Program-made: the position numbers and the translations under genes
The notes under the pieces: generated by a model
The model's database searches: none
Seen by the model: only the letters and a program-made list of their open reading frames with translations
What the model was told of the DNA's origin: nothing
NCBI RefSeq assembly: GCF_000753795.1
Contig: NZ_JPEO01000004.1
Location: 207,706 to 271,705 of the forward strand
Source: Shewanella mangrovi
GTDB taxonomy: Bacteria > Pseudomonadota > Gammaproteobacteria > Enterobacterales > Shewanellaceae
DNA length: 64,000 bases
Direction of reading: 5' to 3'
In this document: piece after piece, positions 1 to 9,412 of the stretch
Numbering within the stretch: the first letter of the stretch is position 1
Layout of the letters: every line of letters begins with the position of its first letter

Positions 1-152
1 ATACCCCCGCGGACAACACCCTGACATTCGCGGCCAATGACGACAAACTTACCATTATGAACACTGACGCCGATGGTCAGCAGACGGATAAACATTTTAA
101 ATTTGACCAGTTAAAAGTCGATACACCGACCATTCAGGGGTTAAAAGGCTAA
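1..152 (+). CDS. C-terminal end of an unidentified protein (5' truncated)
   Basis: An open frame runs from the window edge to a TAA at 150-152 and encodes the last 49 residues of a protein. The peptide is polar and rich in Asp, Lys and Thr and ends in TIQGLKG. I do not recognise it. It lies upstream of the nifU promoter on the same strand, so it may close a neighbouring operon, but 49 residues are too few to link it to nitrogen fixation. Confidence 0.55.
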   Translation, partial: TPADNTLTFAANDDKLTIMNTDADGQQTDKHFKFDQLKVDTPTIQGLKG

Positions 153-178
153 CCCGGCGCAGAGTTATCACGGCTGAT

Positions 179-197
179 TTAGCACTCAGCGTGCTAA
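179..197 (+). terminator. Hairpin after the truncated left-edge gene
   Basis: A perfect 7-bp stem, TTAGCAC/GTGCTAA with a five-base loop, starts 27 bases after the stop codon at 152. It has no run of T after it, so it may act as an mRNA 3' end structure rather than a classic intrinsic terminator. The rest of 153-386 shows nothing recognisable. Confidence 0.3.
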
Positions 198-386
198 GTC
201 GCTGTGGTGGCAAAATGGATTTTGTCAGTTATTGTCTCCAAAAACGGAATCTCGTGATTGGCGCAAATCTCTCGTTCAATCTCCAGTAAACCTTCGCATT
301 TGCTTAATAGTCATCAATGCACATCCCTTCTCGTTAGCGATTTTTAAATGAGTGACTGCTGATGCTTCTTGCTGGCTAAAGCAGAT

Positions 387-437
387 TGTTGGGTGTCCGA
401 CAAAGTGACAACCAACAAAATTGTCTGCTTTGGTACA
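387..437 (+). promoter_or_regulatory. Two NifA upstream activator sites for nifU
   Basis: Two exact TGT-N10-ACA motifs, the known NifA binding consensus, lie at 387-402 and 422-437. Their centres are about 184 and 149 bases upstream of the start point inferred from the sigma-54 promoter at 552-567. A possible IHF site (TATCAA-N4-TAA, one mismatch in the last triplet) at 524-536 sits between them and the promoter, as expected for DNA looping. Confidence 0.8.
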
Positions 438-551
438 AAATCGCGACAAGCATGATTTATCGCGCAATTCCTTCATTGGCATAGGCCAAAAACTTTGACG
501 AATATCGCATTTATTCAATCAGTTATCAAAATGTAAATAAATTACAGCGGC

Positions 552-567
552 TGGTGCGCCATTTGCA
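552..567 (+). promoter_or_regulatory. Sigma-54 (-24/-12) promoter of nifUSVWZM
   Basis: TGGTGCGCCATTTGCA has GG and GC separated by exactly 10 bases, the diagnostic sigma-54 spacing, with a consensus TTTGCA -12 element. Transcription would start near 578, leaving about 70 bases of leader before nifU. Confidence 0.82.
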
Positions 568-650
568 CTGACCCCTAGACCAATGACAAATCGGCACAGC
601 TTGTCAGCGACAAGCGTATAGCACCGTCAAACAGGTTAGGGAGTCAACAT

Positions 651-1622
651 ATGTGGGATTATTCAGAGAAAGTGAAGCAGCATTTCTTCAATCCGAAGAA
701 CGCTAAATTGGTGAGCGACGCCAACGCACGCGGCGATGTGGGCTCCATCAGTTGCGGTGATGCACTCAGCCTGAGCCTCAAAGTGAACCCTGATACTGAA
801 ATCATCGAAGATGCCGGTTTTCAAACGTTCGGTTGTGGCAGTGCCATCGCTTCATCATCAGCACTGACCGAAATCATTATCGGTAAGACGATCGATGATG
901 CCCTGAAAGTCACCAACCAAGAGATCGCCGATTACCTCGACGGCCTGCCTCCAGAAAAAATGCACTGTTCCGTGATGGGCATGGAAGCATTGCACGCTGC
1001 GGTGGCTAACTATCGCGGTGAAGTGCTGGAAGACGACCATGAAGAGGGTGAGCTGATCTGTAAATGCTTTGCCATCGATGACTTGATGATCAAACGCGTC
1101 GTCAAAGCCAACGGCCTGCAAAGTCTCGAAGAAGTGGTCAACTACACCAAAGCGGGTGGGGCTTGTACCTCCTGTCACGAAAAAATCGAGTGGGTGCTGG
1201 ATGAAGCGCTCGCAGAGATGGCGGAAGCTGGCATTGATGTTGCGGCTGTCGCCAAAGCTAAGGCTAAAGTGGCTGCTCCACAACCTGAGATTGCAGCCAG
1301 CAGTAAGCCTCAGGCGGTCACTGAGAGCAGCAGCGAAGATGATGCTGAGCTGGCGAAGCGCAAGGCGATTATTGAGCAAGTGATTGATGAAGTGCGCCCA
1401 GCGGTTCACGCCGATGGCGGCGATATTCATCTGGTGGATGTGGAAGATCATCTGGTGTTTGTCAGCATGTCGGGTAACTGCTCTGGCTGTGGTCTCTCCG
1501 GTCTGACGTTGGCCAATCTCGAAATCAAAATTTCTGATGCATTGGGCGAAACCGTCACCGTCTTTCCGCTGCAACCAAGCTATGACGAAGCTGAGAAAAA
1601 GGAGGCCACTTATGATCTATGA
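651..1622 (+). CDS. nifU: NifU Fe-S cluster scaffold protein
   Basis: Modular scaffold that assembles [2Fe-2S] and [4Fe-4S] clusters for nitrogenase with sulfur from NifS. The 323 residues carry the three modules of full-length NifU: an IscU-like N-terminal domain with Cys35, Cys62 and Cys106; a central permanent [2Fe-2S] site with Cys137, Cys139, Cys172 and Cys175; and a C-terminal Nfu domain with a C-X2-C at 277/280. These positions agree with those I recall for Azotobacter NifU. A 40-50 residue Ala/Lys/Ser-rich linker precedes the Nfu domain. The ATG at 651 follows a GGGAG-like site. It is the first gene of nifUSVWZM, and its end overlaps nifS by 11 bases, suggesting translational coupling. 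Confidence 0.97.
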   Translation: MWDYSEKVKQHFFNPKNAKLVSDANARGDVGSISCGDALSLSLKVNPDTEIIEDAGFQTFGCGSAIASSSALTEIIIGKTIDDALKVTNQEIADYLDGLPPEKMHCSVMGMEALHAAVANYRGEVLEDDHEEGELICKCFAIDDLMIKRVVKANGLQSLEEVVNYTKAGGACTSCHEKIEWVLDEALAEMAEAGIDVAAVAKAKAKVAAPQPEIAASSKPQAVTESSSEDDAELAKRKAIIEQVIDEVRPAVHADGGDIHLVDVEDHLVFVSMSGNCSGCGLSGLTLANLEIKISDALGETVTVFPLQPSYDEAEKKEATYDL

Positions 1623-2850
1623 AGCCGTGAAAACTGAGTCGCTGCCGAAAACCGTTTATTTGGACAACAACGCCACCACTCGGATTGACCCGCAAGTGCT
1701 GGAAACCATGTTGCCATTTCTCAGCGACTACTATGGCAATCCGTCATCGATTCATCAGCTAGGCGCCACCGTCGGCCACGCAATGGCGAAGGCGCGTGAA
1801 CAAGTACAGCTGTTGATGGGCGCAGAGCATGCGTCGGAAGTGGTGTTTACCTCCTGTGCGACAGAGGCAACCGCGACGGCGATTATGTCGGCGGTGGAAG
1901 CCATGCCCGATCGCAAAGAGATCATTACCTCAGTGGTCGAGCATCCCGCCACACTGCAGTTGTGTCAGCACTTGGAGCGTAAAGGCTATAAGGTGCACTG
2001 GATTGGCGTTGATAATAAAGGTCGTTTGGACATTGATGCGTTTCGCGCAGCGCTCAGCGAGCAAGTCGCGGTGGTGTCAATCATGTGGGCCAACAACGAA
2101 ACTGGCACGCTGTTTCCGGTGGAAAAACTGGCCAAACTGGCGAAATCTGTCGGCGCCCAGATGCATGTCGACGCCGTGCAGGTGGCCGGGAAATACCCTA
2201 TTAATGTGCAGCACACCGATATCGACATGATGTCGATTTCTGGCCATAAGTTTCATGCGCCGAAAGGTGTCGGTGCTTTGTATCTGCGCCGTGGTACGCG
2301 TTTTCGGCCACTGCTACGCGGTGGTCATCAGGAACGCGGACGCCGCGCCGGTACCGAAAATGCGGCGTCGATTATCGGGCTCGGTATGGCATCGGAAATT
2401 GCCTATCACGCAATGGCTGGTGAAACTGCGCGGCAATCTATGATGCGTGATCGGCTGGAACAAGGTTTGTTGGCGCGTATTCCCAGCTGTTTTGTTACGG
2501 GCAATCCACAAGAACGCGTAGCGAACACCACTAACATTGCCTTTGAATATATCGAAGGTGAGGCGCTGCTGCTGATGCTTAACCAAGTCGGCGTTGCCTG
2601 TTCATCGGGGTCAGCCTGTACCTCGGGCTCGCTCGAACCTTCACACGTGATGAAGGCGATGAACATTCCGTTCACTGCGGCCCACGGTACGCTGCGCTTC
2701 TCGCTGTCACGCTTTACGACCGATGATGATATTGATGCGGTACTGGCCGAACTGCCCGCTATTGTGGCGCGGCTGCGTATGTTATCGCCATATTGGGATA
2801 ACGACGCCAACTGCGGTTCCAGCGAAATGTTTGCCCCGGCCTACGCCTAG
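1612..2850 (+). CDS. nifS: NifS cysteine desulfurase
   Basis: PLP enzyme that removes sulfur from cysteine and passes it as persulfide to NifU. The 412 residues show the class V aminotransferase fold: NNATTRIDP near the N-terminus, the PLP lysine in [10 protein letters not shown] (about residue 213), an [12 protein letters not shown] segment, and the active-site cysteine in [10 protein letters not shown] (about residue 336). I start it at the ATG at 1612, behind a strong AGGAGG, rather than at a longer frame beginning at 1537, which would add 25 non-homologous residues inside nifU. The last 30 residues, after the conserved family core, are variable. Confidence 0.97.
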   Translation: MIYEAVKTESLPKTVYLDNNATTRIDPQVLETMLPFLSDYYGNPSSIHQLGATVGHAMAKAREQVQLLMGAEHASEVVFTSCATEATATAIMSAVEAMPDRKEIITSVVEHPATLQLCQHLERKGYKVHWIGVDNKGRLDIDAFRAALSEQVAVVSIMWANNETGTLFPVEKLAKLAKSVGAQMHVDAVQVAGKYPINVQHTDIDMMSISGHKFHAPKGVGALYLRRGTRFRPLLRGGHQERGRRAGTENAASIIGLGMASEIAYHAMAGETARQSMMRDRLEQGLLARIPSCFVTGNPQERVANTTNIAFEYIEGEALLLMLNQVGVACSSGSACTSGSLEPSHVMKAMNIPFTAAHGTLRFSLSRFTTDDDIDAVLAELPAIVARLRMLSPYWDNDANCGSSEMFAPAYA

Positions 2851-2889
2851 GCGGCCAATGATTCAGGTAGCAAGAAAGAGGTGGCCGGC

Positions 2890-4068
2890 ATGAATAAGCG
2901 ACCCTTTGTCCGCGTTAACGACACGACACTACGCGATGGTGAGCAAACCCCCGGCGTGGCGTTTACCACCGAGGAAAAAGTGCGGTTGGCGTTGATGATG
3001 CAAGCTGCGGGCGTCCCCGAGCTGGAAATCGGTATTCCGGCAATGGGTGCGCAAGAGCAGCATAGCATACAGGCGATTACCGCCGCGCTGCGTGCTAGTC
3101 AGCTCAATAGCACGGAGACGATGGCGTGGTGCCGCATGACTGAGTTCGATATCAGTCAGGCGCTCAACCTCGGTCTAGATTGGGTGGATTTGTCCACACC
3201 TGTGTCGCGGCAACAGATCCGCAGCAAACTCAACAGCACGCCCGAACACGTATTAGCCCGTACCGACCGCTTGGTGAAACAAGCGCTCGATTTTGGTTTT
3301 AAGGTCTGCGTCGGCATGGAAGATGCGTCCCGTGCCGATATGGATCTCTTGTTGTCTGTGGCCGAGGTGGCCGAGCGTGCAGGGGCTAGCCGTATTCGTT
3401 TTGCCGATACGCTCGGCATTCTGGAGCCATTTAAAACGCAACAGATGATCGGCGAGCTGCGTCGTCATAGCGAGCTCGAGATTGAGATGCATGCCCACAA
3501 TGATCTGGGGCTGGCAACCGCTAACACCTTAGCCGCAATTGATGCTGGCGCTACCTCCATTAATACCACCGCCAATGGCCTTGGCGAGCGTGCGGGCAAT
3601 GCACCGCTGGAAGAAGTGGTGGTCGCACTCAATGTGCTTAGCAAAGCGGACACTGGCATTGATTTGCTGCAACTGCCACTGATTTGTCAATACGCGCTGC
3701 AAGCCTCCGGACGTCAAGTGTCGCTGCAAAAAGCGATTATCGGTGCCGGCGTCTTTACCCATGAATCTGGCATCCATATCGACGGCTTACTCAAAGACAT
3801 CAATAACTACCAAGGCTTTTCGCCGTCGTTAGTGGGACGCGAGCATACGCTGGTGTTGGGCAAACATTCAGGTATCAGCGCCATCAGCACTGTGTATCGC
3901 AACCTCGGTATCGAACTCGATGAACAGCAATGCCAACTGCTGCGCGCAACATTGCGGCAGTGGTCGGAAACACACAAATGTAGTCCGGATGAGGTCGCGC
4001 TGCGGGCACTAGCGCAATCGGTCGCCATCATCAATTGCCCAGTAGGAGAAGATTATGGAAGCAACTGA
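2890..4068 (+). CDS. nifV: NifV homocitrate synthase
   Basis: Condenses acetyl-CoA with 2-oxoglutarate to homocitrate, the organic ligand of the FeMo-cofactor. About 392 residues with the DmpG/LeuA-type TIM barrel: NDTTLRDGEQTPG at the N-terminus, the metal-binding HAHNDLGLA near the middle, and GLGERAGNAPLEE after it. A GTG at 2881 would extend the frame by three residues, but the AGAGG around 2878-2882 is better spaced for the ATG at 2890. It follows nifS by 39 bases, and its 3' end overlaps nifW by 14 bases. Confidence 0.95.
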   Translation: MNKRPFVRVNDTTLRDGEQTPGVAFTTEEKVRLALMMQAAGVPELEIGIPAMGAQEQHSIQAITAALRASQLNSTETMAWCRMTEFDISQALNLGLDWVDLSTPVSRQQIRSKLNSTPEHVLARTDRLVKQALDFGFKVCVGMEDASRADMDLLLSVAEVAERAGASRIRFADTLGILEPFKTQQMIGELRRHSELEIEMHAHNDLGLATANTLAAIDAGATSINTTANGLGERAGNAPLEEVVVALNVLSKADTGIDLLQLPLICQYALQASGRQVSLQKAIIGAGVFTHESGIHIDGLLKDINNYQGFSPSLVGREHTLVLGKHSGISAISTVYRNLGIELDEQQCQLLRATLRQWSETHKCSPDEVALRALAQSVAIINCPVGEDYGSN

Positions 4069-4330
4069 TACAGACGTACTGCCGGAGCATCTGCAAACCG
4101 CAGAAGATTTTCTCGACTTCTTTAAGGTGAAGTATGACCCGGAAGTGGTGCAAACCAAACGGGTGCAGCTGCTGCGCTTATATCACGGTGTATTGGAGCG
4201 TTACGATCCACCGTTGACGCTAGAGCATTATCGGAAAGCGGTGCGGATTGCCTATGGCAGCATCAAGCTTGGCCAGGAATTGGCGTTTGCCGATATGGGG
4301 TGTGGCACGTGTAGCGGTTGTGATGTGTAG
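4055..4330 (+). CDS. nifW: NifW nitrogenase stabilising/protective protein
   Basis: Small protein of 91 residues. The family helps MoFe-protein maturation and protects it from oxygen. The N-terminal half carries the NifW signature: an acidic AEDFLDFFKVKYDP segment followed by a helix with LLRLYHGVLERY. The position between nifV and nifZ matches the usual order. The protein is at the short end of the family and ends in the cysteine-rich MGCGTCSGCDV, a C-X2-C-X2-C tail that I do not associate with NifW. The ATG at 4055 has a GGAGA site and overlaps the end of nifV. Confidence 0.85.
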   Translation: MEATDTDVLPEHLQTAEDFLDFFKVKYDPEVVQTKRVQLLRLYHGVLERYDPPLTLEHYRKAVRIAYGSIKLGQELAFADMGCGTCSGCDV

Positions 4331-4348
4331 TTAACGCGAGGCACGCAG

Positions 4349-4855
4349 ATGGATGAGCTTATGTTCAACGAAGATGTCCGTTTTGCACCCGGTGCAGAAG
4401 TGCGGGTGGTGCGCAATGTGCGCAACGATGGCAGCTTTTTCGGCATCGAAAAAGGTGAGCTGATTGTTGCTGAAGGTGACATTGGCATTGTGCGTAAACA
4501 TGGTTGGTTTCTGCAAGACCAGATCATCTATGACGTGTTTTTTCCGGAAACCGGCCAGTTGGTGGGCTTGCGCGATGCCGAAGTGATTGATGCCAGTTTA
4601 CCGTTCACCCCTTGTCGTTTCCGTATGTTGGATTTTGCGCAATTAACCCTGTCGTTGGCCAGCCAAGGTGAGCTGCTGGCGCGCAAAGGCGACCGGGTGC
4701 AGGTGACCTGGATTGATCGCGATCTTACTAGCGGTGAGTTGAGTTTCACCATCAAGGTTGCCGACAACGAAGTACAAGTGCCTGCTCGGGCGCTGGAAGA
4801 TGTTCCACCAGAAGAAGAGGGAAGTCGATGGAGACGCAAAAGCGCCGCTATTTGA
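4349..4855 (+). CDS. nifZ: NifZ, MoFe-protein maturation factor
   Basis: Helps form the second P-cluster of the MoFe protein. The 168 residues open with the NifZ domain: VRVVRNVRNDGSF, then GELIVAEGDIGIV and LQDQIIYDVFF, up to about residue 75. A C-terminal extension of about 80 residues resembles a second beta-rich segment, and longer NifZ forms of this kind exist. It lies 18 bases after nifW and overlaps nifM by 28 bases, so the two are likely translationally coupled. An internal ATG four codons downstream is an alternative start. Confidence 0.93.
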   Translation: MDELMFNEDVRFAPGAEVRVVRNVRNDGSFFGIEKGELIVAEGDIGIVRKHGWFLQDQIIYDVFFPETGQLVGLRDAEVIDASLPFTPCRFRMLDFAQLTLSLASQGELLARKGDRVQVTWIDRDLTSGELSFTIKVADNEVQVPARALEDVPPEEEGSRWRRKSAAI

Positions 4856-5658
4856 CGGCAAAAGTCGCCACAGAGATGTTTAAGCTCAATCCTGAGTTTT
4901 TAGATGCTGAGCAACAACGCCAAGTGACACAACAGGTCGAGCGCTTGCTGCACCTGCAACAGGCGATTATCCACAGCCAGGAAGCGGCGGGTGTGACCGT
5001 GTCTGCCACGCAACTGAGTCAGGCATGGGATAACTGTTTAGCTCAGTTCGATTGTGAGAGCAGCTTTTTAGCATCGCTGGAAAATCAGGGGCTGCATCGT
5101 GATGGGCTGCGCTCAGCACTTTACGATGAACTCCTGTGTGAATTAGTGATGGAACGGGTGAGCTGTGATGTGCCGCCGTTAGCCATTGAGCAAGCGCGGG
5201 CGTATTTTGACAGCCATCGACAAGAATTCTCGCGGGCAGCGATTTGGCAACTCAGCCAAATCCTCATTACCGTCAACAATGACTACCCGGAAAACCGCCG
5301 TAAAGCAGTGCTAAAACGTATTTGTCAGGTGCGCCATCTGGCTCAGACACAAGATTTTGCCAAACTGGCACTGCAATATTCAGAATGTCCAAGTGCAATG
5401 GAGCAAGGCTTTCTCGGTTGGTGTGAGCAGAATAAACTCTACCCCGAAATTGCCGCGGCATTGCCAAGCTTAGCGGCGGAGCAACTCAGCGAGCCGATAG
5501 AAACAGCACTGGGTTTTCACTTGGTGCGTTGGCATCAATACAAACCGGCCAAAGCTGCCAGCTTTGAAGAGGTGTTGCCACTACTAGAGCAGCGCCATAG
5601 TGAGCGCGCCAGAACCTATCTGCAAAAGCAGTGGCTGAATAGTTTGCTGGCACACTAG
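4828..5658 (+). CDS. nifM: NifM, PpiC-type prolyl isomerase for NifH maturation
   Basis: Cytoplasmic peptidyl-prolyl cis-trans isomerase needed to mature the Fe protein NifH. The 276 residues have a helical N-terminal domain (about 1-125) and a C-terminal parvulin domain (about 130-250) containing ISQ-like LSQILITVN, FAKLALQYSECPSA, GFLGWCEQNKLYPEI and ALGFHLVRWH, which align with the PpiC core. It is the last nif gene of the first block. No clear terminator follows in the next 100 bases. Confidence 0.93.
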   Translation: METQKRRYLTAKVATEMFKLNPEFLDAEQQRQVTQQVERLLHLQQAIIHSQEAAGVTVSATQLSQAWDNCLAQFDCESSFLASLENQGLHRDGLRSALYDELLCELVMERVSCDVPPLAIEQARAYFDSHRQEFSRAAIWQLSQILITVNNDYPENRRKAVLKRICQVRHLAQTQDFAKLALQYSECPSAMEQGFLGWCEQNKLYPEIAAALPSLAAEQLSEPIETALGFHLVRWHQYKPAKAASFEEVLPLLEQRHSERARTYLQKQWLNSLLAH

Positions 5659-5760
5659 CGCCGTCACTCCTTGGCTATTGGTATCGAAAACCGCTCGTGC
5701 TAGGCTGCGCATCTCGTAACTTGTCATAGTTGGCAGAGCGTTGTAGTAGGAGTGGTGAGT

Positions 5761-6081
5761 TTGAAGTATTGGACCGAAGCGCCGTTTTGGTATCTGTTGT
5801 TGTTCGGGCTATTGATCCCAATTGGGTTACCGCTTTGGTTAAATCAATTCGCCCTGAGTTATTGGCAGCTGATCGCGCTGAATGCACTGCCGTTACTGCT
5901 TTATCTGCTATTGGCGGTGAGTTACCGCCCCCTCAAACACAATCGCCTGCTGGCATGGCTGGATGATCCTTTTAAACAGCAAACGGACGCGAAAAAAGCG
6001 GGAATGGGCATTGCCATTGCGCTGACGCTTGGTATTGGCGCGCAGTCTATATCCGTTATCGCACTGATGCTATTTTGCTGA
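5761..6081 (+). CDS. Small multi-pass membrane protein, function unknown
   Basis: About 106 residues with three or four hydrophobic segments: WYLLLFGLLIPIGLPL, a Leu-rich LLYLLLAVSY stretch, and a C-terminal segment that reaches the last residue. Between them is a short basic/acidic loop (LDDPFKQQTDAKK). The best ribosome binding site, AGGAG at 5748-5752, is optimally placed for the TTG at 5761. GTG codons at 5752 and 5755 are alternatives. I do not recognise the family. It lies about 100 bases after nifM on the same strand and could be read through from it. Confidence 0.6.
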   Translation: MKYWTEAPFWYLLLFGLLIPIGLPLWLNQFALSYWQLIALNALPLLLYLLLAVSYRPLKHNRLLAWLDDPFKQQTDAKKAGMGIAIALTLGIGAQSISVIALMLFC

Positions 6082-6259
6082 TGTAAACGTCTTAACACTC
6101 TCGTTCTCAGTTGCTGTGCTTCCCTAATGGGTTTGTTGCTTTTCATCGAGATAACAACAAGCTGCACCAAGTAAAAGATGGCATAAATGCGGTACGCCAT
6201 GGCAAAACTGCACAAAAATAGTGCTATGGTGTCGCAGTGAGCATTCAAGGAGCGAGACG

Positions 6260-7207
6260 ATGAGATTTGTGGTGTTAGGTGCTGGTGGCATTGGCTGTTA
6301 TTACGCTGCGAGATTATTGGCGGCAGGGCACAGAGTGTTACTGGTGGCGCGCGGTGAACATCTGTTGGCGCTGCAGCAACAGGGACTCAATGTGGAACAT
6401 CCACAATTCTCCTTTCAGCAAGCGGTGGAAGCGACCGATATTCAGGGATTAATCAGTGATTATCGCGCCAGTGATTTTGACTGGTTGTTGCTGGCAGCGA
6501 AGAGCAGTGCCACCTTGCCGATGATGCAGCAGTTACAGGCGTGGCTCAGCGCTAATCCTGCGTTGCCAGTGTTATCGCTGCAAAATGGCGTCGATAACGA
6601 AGCCCATATTGCCGAAGTGATTGGTAAAGCGCGCACCGTTGGCGGCTTAGCGGTGAAGATTGGCGCGCATATTCTTGCGCCGGGACGCGTGGAAGCAACC
6701 GGTATCGCTCATGTGGATTTTGGCGCCTGGCCAAATACACAGGAAAATCCTGCGCTGCAAACCGAACTCGGGCTGTTATCGCAGATATTCACCGAAGCCA
6801 ATATTCCTAACGCACTCTACGATGACGTCAGTTATGCGCTGTGGCGCAAGCTAGTGATCAATAATGGTGTAAATCCGCTGACGGCACTGACATTACTGAA
6901 TACGCAAGAGGTGACGCAACATCCGGTATTTACTCAAACGGTGAAAAGCATGATGCAAGAAACCGGGCGGGCAGCGAATGCGGCGGGGGTTCACCTCACT
7001 GAACAGGATATTGACGAGATGTACCAACTCATCTGCGGCTTTGATGCGATTAAGACCTCGATGTTGGTCGATCGGCTGAAAGGACGGGCGATGGAGATTG
7101 ATGACATCTGTGGACCGGTGATCCGTGAATGCAAAGCCGCAGGCCAACCCGCGCTGACCACTGAGCTGATCCAAAGTTTGCTGCTTAATGCGGTTGCGCC
7201 ACATTAG
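6260..7207 (+). CDS. 2-dehydropantoate 2-reductase family protein (PanE/ApbA)
   Basis: NADPH-dependent ketopantoate reductase family, the pantothenate step that makes D-pantoate. The 315 residues start with a Rossmann motif, VVLGAGGIGCYYAARL. The central SLQNGVDNE and the C-terminal domain segment KLVINNGVNPLTAL contain the catalytic lysine and the conserved Asn residues. The ATG at 6260 follows an AGGAG; a longer frame from 6221 lacks support. Paralogs of PanE with other 2-oxo-acid substrates are common and no other pantothenate gene is near, so the exact substrate is uncertain. Confidence 0.85.
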   Translation: MRFVVLGAGGIGCYYAARLLAAGHRVLLVARGEHLLALQQQGLNVEHPQFSFQQAVEATDIQGLISDYRASDFDWLLLAAKSSATLPMMQQLQAWLSANPALPVLSLQNGVDNEAHIAEVIGKARTVGGLAVKIGAHILAPGRVEATGIAHVDFGAWPNTQENPALQTELGLLSQIFTEANIPNALYDDVSYALWRKLVINNGVNPLTALTLLNTQEVTQHPVFTQTVKSMMQETGRAANAAGVHLTEQDIDEMYQLICGFDAIKTSMLVDRLKGRAMEIDDICGPVIRECKAAGQPALTTELIQSLLLNAVAPH

Positions 7208-7365
7208 CCGTTCATCCATCGCGCTGGTGATTTTGTAAATCTTGCACAGAACTGTTTGAACTATTAGGCATTTTCCAGTTTGTGAGTTGCTAGCGCTAGG
7301 CGCTTAGGTCATAGTAGTTGCGAACACTTTCATGTTGCGCAGCGACTGCGCGAAAAGGACTTTTC

Positions 7366-9357
7366 ATGAACTTGGCAGGACTACTACGTCTGGTAACACT
7401 CTCTTTGTTGTTGCAGACCTTTTTTGTTGCCGCAAGCGACGTTCCCACCATTAAAGACTTTATTACTCCACAAGATCATCTTGATGCCGCCATCTCGCCT
7501 GATGGGCATTACTTAGCGCAGCTCTGGTATCGCGACAGCGATAAGGCTCGGTTTGTCACGGTACGTGATATGACGCAGCCAAAATGGCCAGTAGTGGGGC
7601 GCCTTGGCAGTAATATTGAGCGCCCCATCGGCATTAAATGGGGCAATAAGTCGCGGTTGCTGATCAATATGCGGGTGCCGTTTACAATCAGCAGCGTCAA
7701 GGAGGCCGCCACTAAGGCCGATTTCAATCCTGATGAGTTTTATAGTTTCGATCGCTTAGTGGCGATCGACCCCGATCTTAAAAATCCTACGGTATTGATG
7801 GGCGACACTAAGCTGTCATTCAATCGCAGCGTGACGAACATTCGCAACTTACTGCGCGAAGATCCCAAGCATCTGATGATGACCGCTTATTCCCATAACA
7901 CCTTATGTCTGTATAAGGTAAATATCTACGACGGCAGTGCCGAAAAGGTCGCCAAGGGAACGCGGTTTACCTATGCCTTCATGTCCGATCACAATGGTGA
8001 CCCTTTCTTCAGAGTCGACTATCTGCCCGTCGCGAAAGAAATCCAGCTGTTTGAATATGTCGATAAAGATTGGCAGGAAAAACTCACGATTGATCTCGAT
8101 GAAGAAGACAACAGCGATCTCGATGATTTAGTGGGGAACTACGAAGGTTTGTTTGTCTATCGCAAGCGTAACCCTGAAACAGGTTTCTATCAGCTCACCG
8201 CGTTTGATCCCGACTTAAATAAAGAAGTGGTACTTGCCGAGGATCCACAACACGACATTCTGGCGCCGGTGTTTGATAACGGCAGTTATGAGATTAATGG
8301 TTACATCATTGATGACGATACGCCCGTCGTGAAATTGTTTGATCCTGTGGCGCAGCAACGGCGAGACGCACTGACAGCACAGTTACCCAATCTGGATTTG
8401 CGTTTTACATCGGTGACCGATGATGGTGCCTTGATGGTGTTAGCGGTTTCCAATACCGAAACGCCTCCGATGTATTACCTCTACGACCAACTGAAAAAGC
8501 AACTGCGCTTGATCAACTACGGTTTTTCCAAGCAATCGACCAAGGCGCTCGGGTTTTCCGCCACCTTTGATTACCTCAGCCGCGATCAGCAAAAAATTCA
8601 CTCGTTGTTATTGCTGCCACCAGACTATCAACAACAACAGCAATATCCACTGATCATGCTGCCGCACAGTGGGCCGCAAAGTAACATTGGCCTGCAATAC
8701 AACATGTTTGCGCAGATGTTGGCGACTCGTGGTTATATCGTAATGTTGCCCAATTATCGTGGCTCTACAGGTTATGGCTTGCCGTTTGAGCAAGCCGGTT
8801 ATCGTCAGTGGGGACAGTTGATGCAGCAAGACCTCGACGATGGCGTGCAAGCACTATTACGCCAAGGCATTGTACGCAAAGGACAAGCGTGTATTGTCGG
8901 TTGGGATTACGGTGGTTACGCGGCATTAATGGGCGTGATTGAATCGCCTGATTTGTACCGTTGTGCCGTGAGTTTTTCCGGTATTACCGATCTGGCGGAT
9001 TATATCGACCAGCAGGAAGATTACTACGATAGCGACAAGCTGCGGCAGAAATTTATTTATGATCGTATTGGCGATCCTGACAAAGATGAGCAGATGTTGA
9101 AGCGCTACTCTCCGATCAACTTAGTCAATAAAGTCGATGGCGCAGTAATGCTGATTGGCAGCCGCCAAGGTGACCGTAAGCGTTATGGGCAACTGGACGA
9201 TTTTGCTGATGAATTGCAGGATTTACATAAGCCCGTCACGCTGATTAATGTCGATGAGTTAGATAAGCAGCCGGATAGTTTACTGATTTTATATCAAAGT
9301 GTTATCGATTTTCTGGCCCAGCAGTTAAACGCGCCGATGGTGCAAAGCACCCATTAA
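7366..9357 (+). CDS. S9 prolyl-oligopeptidase-like protein, catalytic triad lost
   Basis: A 663-residue exported protein with a signal peptide (hydrophobic LVTLSLLLQTFFVAAS), a beta-propeller-like N-terminal half and a C-terminal alpha/beta hydrolase domain. It is built like the intact S9 peptidase at 40486-42435, but the nucleophile Ser is Asp: [12 protein letters not shown] (about residue 514) against [12 protein letters not shown] in the paralog. The Asp motif HGSDDNVV is replaced by IGSRQGDR, and the YGDHHLSN histidine is missing. The frame is long and intact, so it looks like a pseudoenzyme rather than a decaying gene. The ATG at 7366 follows an AAAAGGA. The gene stands alone and is followed by a strong terminator. 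Confidence 0.85.
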   Translation: MNLAGLLRLVTLSLLLQTFFVAASDVPTIKDFITPQDHLDAAISPDGHYLAQLWYRDSDKARFVTVRDMTQPKWPVVGRLGSNIERPIGIKWGNKSRLLINMRVPFTISSVKEAATKADFNPDEFYSFDRLVAIDPDLKNPTVLMGDTKLSFNRSVTNIRNLLREDPKHLMMTAYSHNTLCLYKVNIYDGSAEKVAKGTRFTYAFMSDHNGDPFFRVDYLPVAKEIQLFEYVDKDWQEKLTIDLDEEDNSDLDDLVGNYEGLFVYRKRNPETGFYQLTAFDPDLNKEVVLAEDPQHDILAPVFDNGSYEINGYIIDDDTPVVKLFDPVAQQRRDALTAQLPNLDLRFTSVTDDGALMVLAVSNTETPPMYYLYDQLKKQLRLINYGFSKQSTKALGFSATFDYLSRDQQKIHSLLLLPPDYQQQQQYPLIMLPHSGPQSNIGLQYNMFAQMLATRGYIVMLPNYRGSTGYGLPFEQAGYRQWGQLMQQDLDDGVQALLRQGIVRKGQACIVGWDYGGYAALMGVIESPDLYRCAVSFSGITDLADYIDQQEDYYDSDKLRQKFIYDRIGDPDKDEQMLKRYSPINLVNKVDGAVMLIGSRQGDRKRYGQLDDFADELQDLHKPVTLINVDELDKQPDSLLILYQSVIDFLAQQLNAPMVQSTH

Positions 9358-9412
9358 ACGGGGCTGCGTGCGCTAGTTGCGCTAAGCGAAACATACCAAA
9401 AGATAAAGTGTT

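Noticed and set aside
394..410. TGT-N11-ACA near the nifU NifA sites
   Set aside because: The spacer is one base too long; the exact site at 387-402 overlaps it.
276..518. Minus-strand ORF of 80 codons upstream of nifU
   Set aside because: Both NifA sites lie inside it, the residue composition is not protein-like, and no ribosome binding site supports it. Better explained as the nifU control region.
532..546. TGTAAATAAATTACA as a third NifA site or an FNR site
   Set aside because: Only 9 bases separate TGT and ACA, and it does not fit TTGAT-N4-ATCAA.
858..1574. Minus-strand ORF of 238 codons inside nifU
   Set aside because: Antisense to a gene with all family motifs; it arises from the codon pattern of nifU.
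5730..5966. 78-codon plus-strand ORF overlapping the small membrane protein gene
   Set aside because: Its frame conflicts with the one that has a ribosome binding site and membrane helices.
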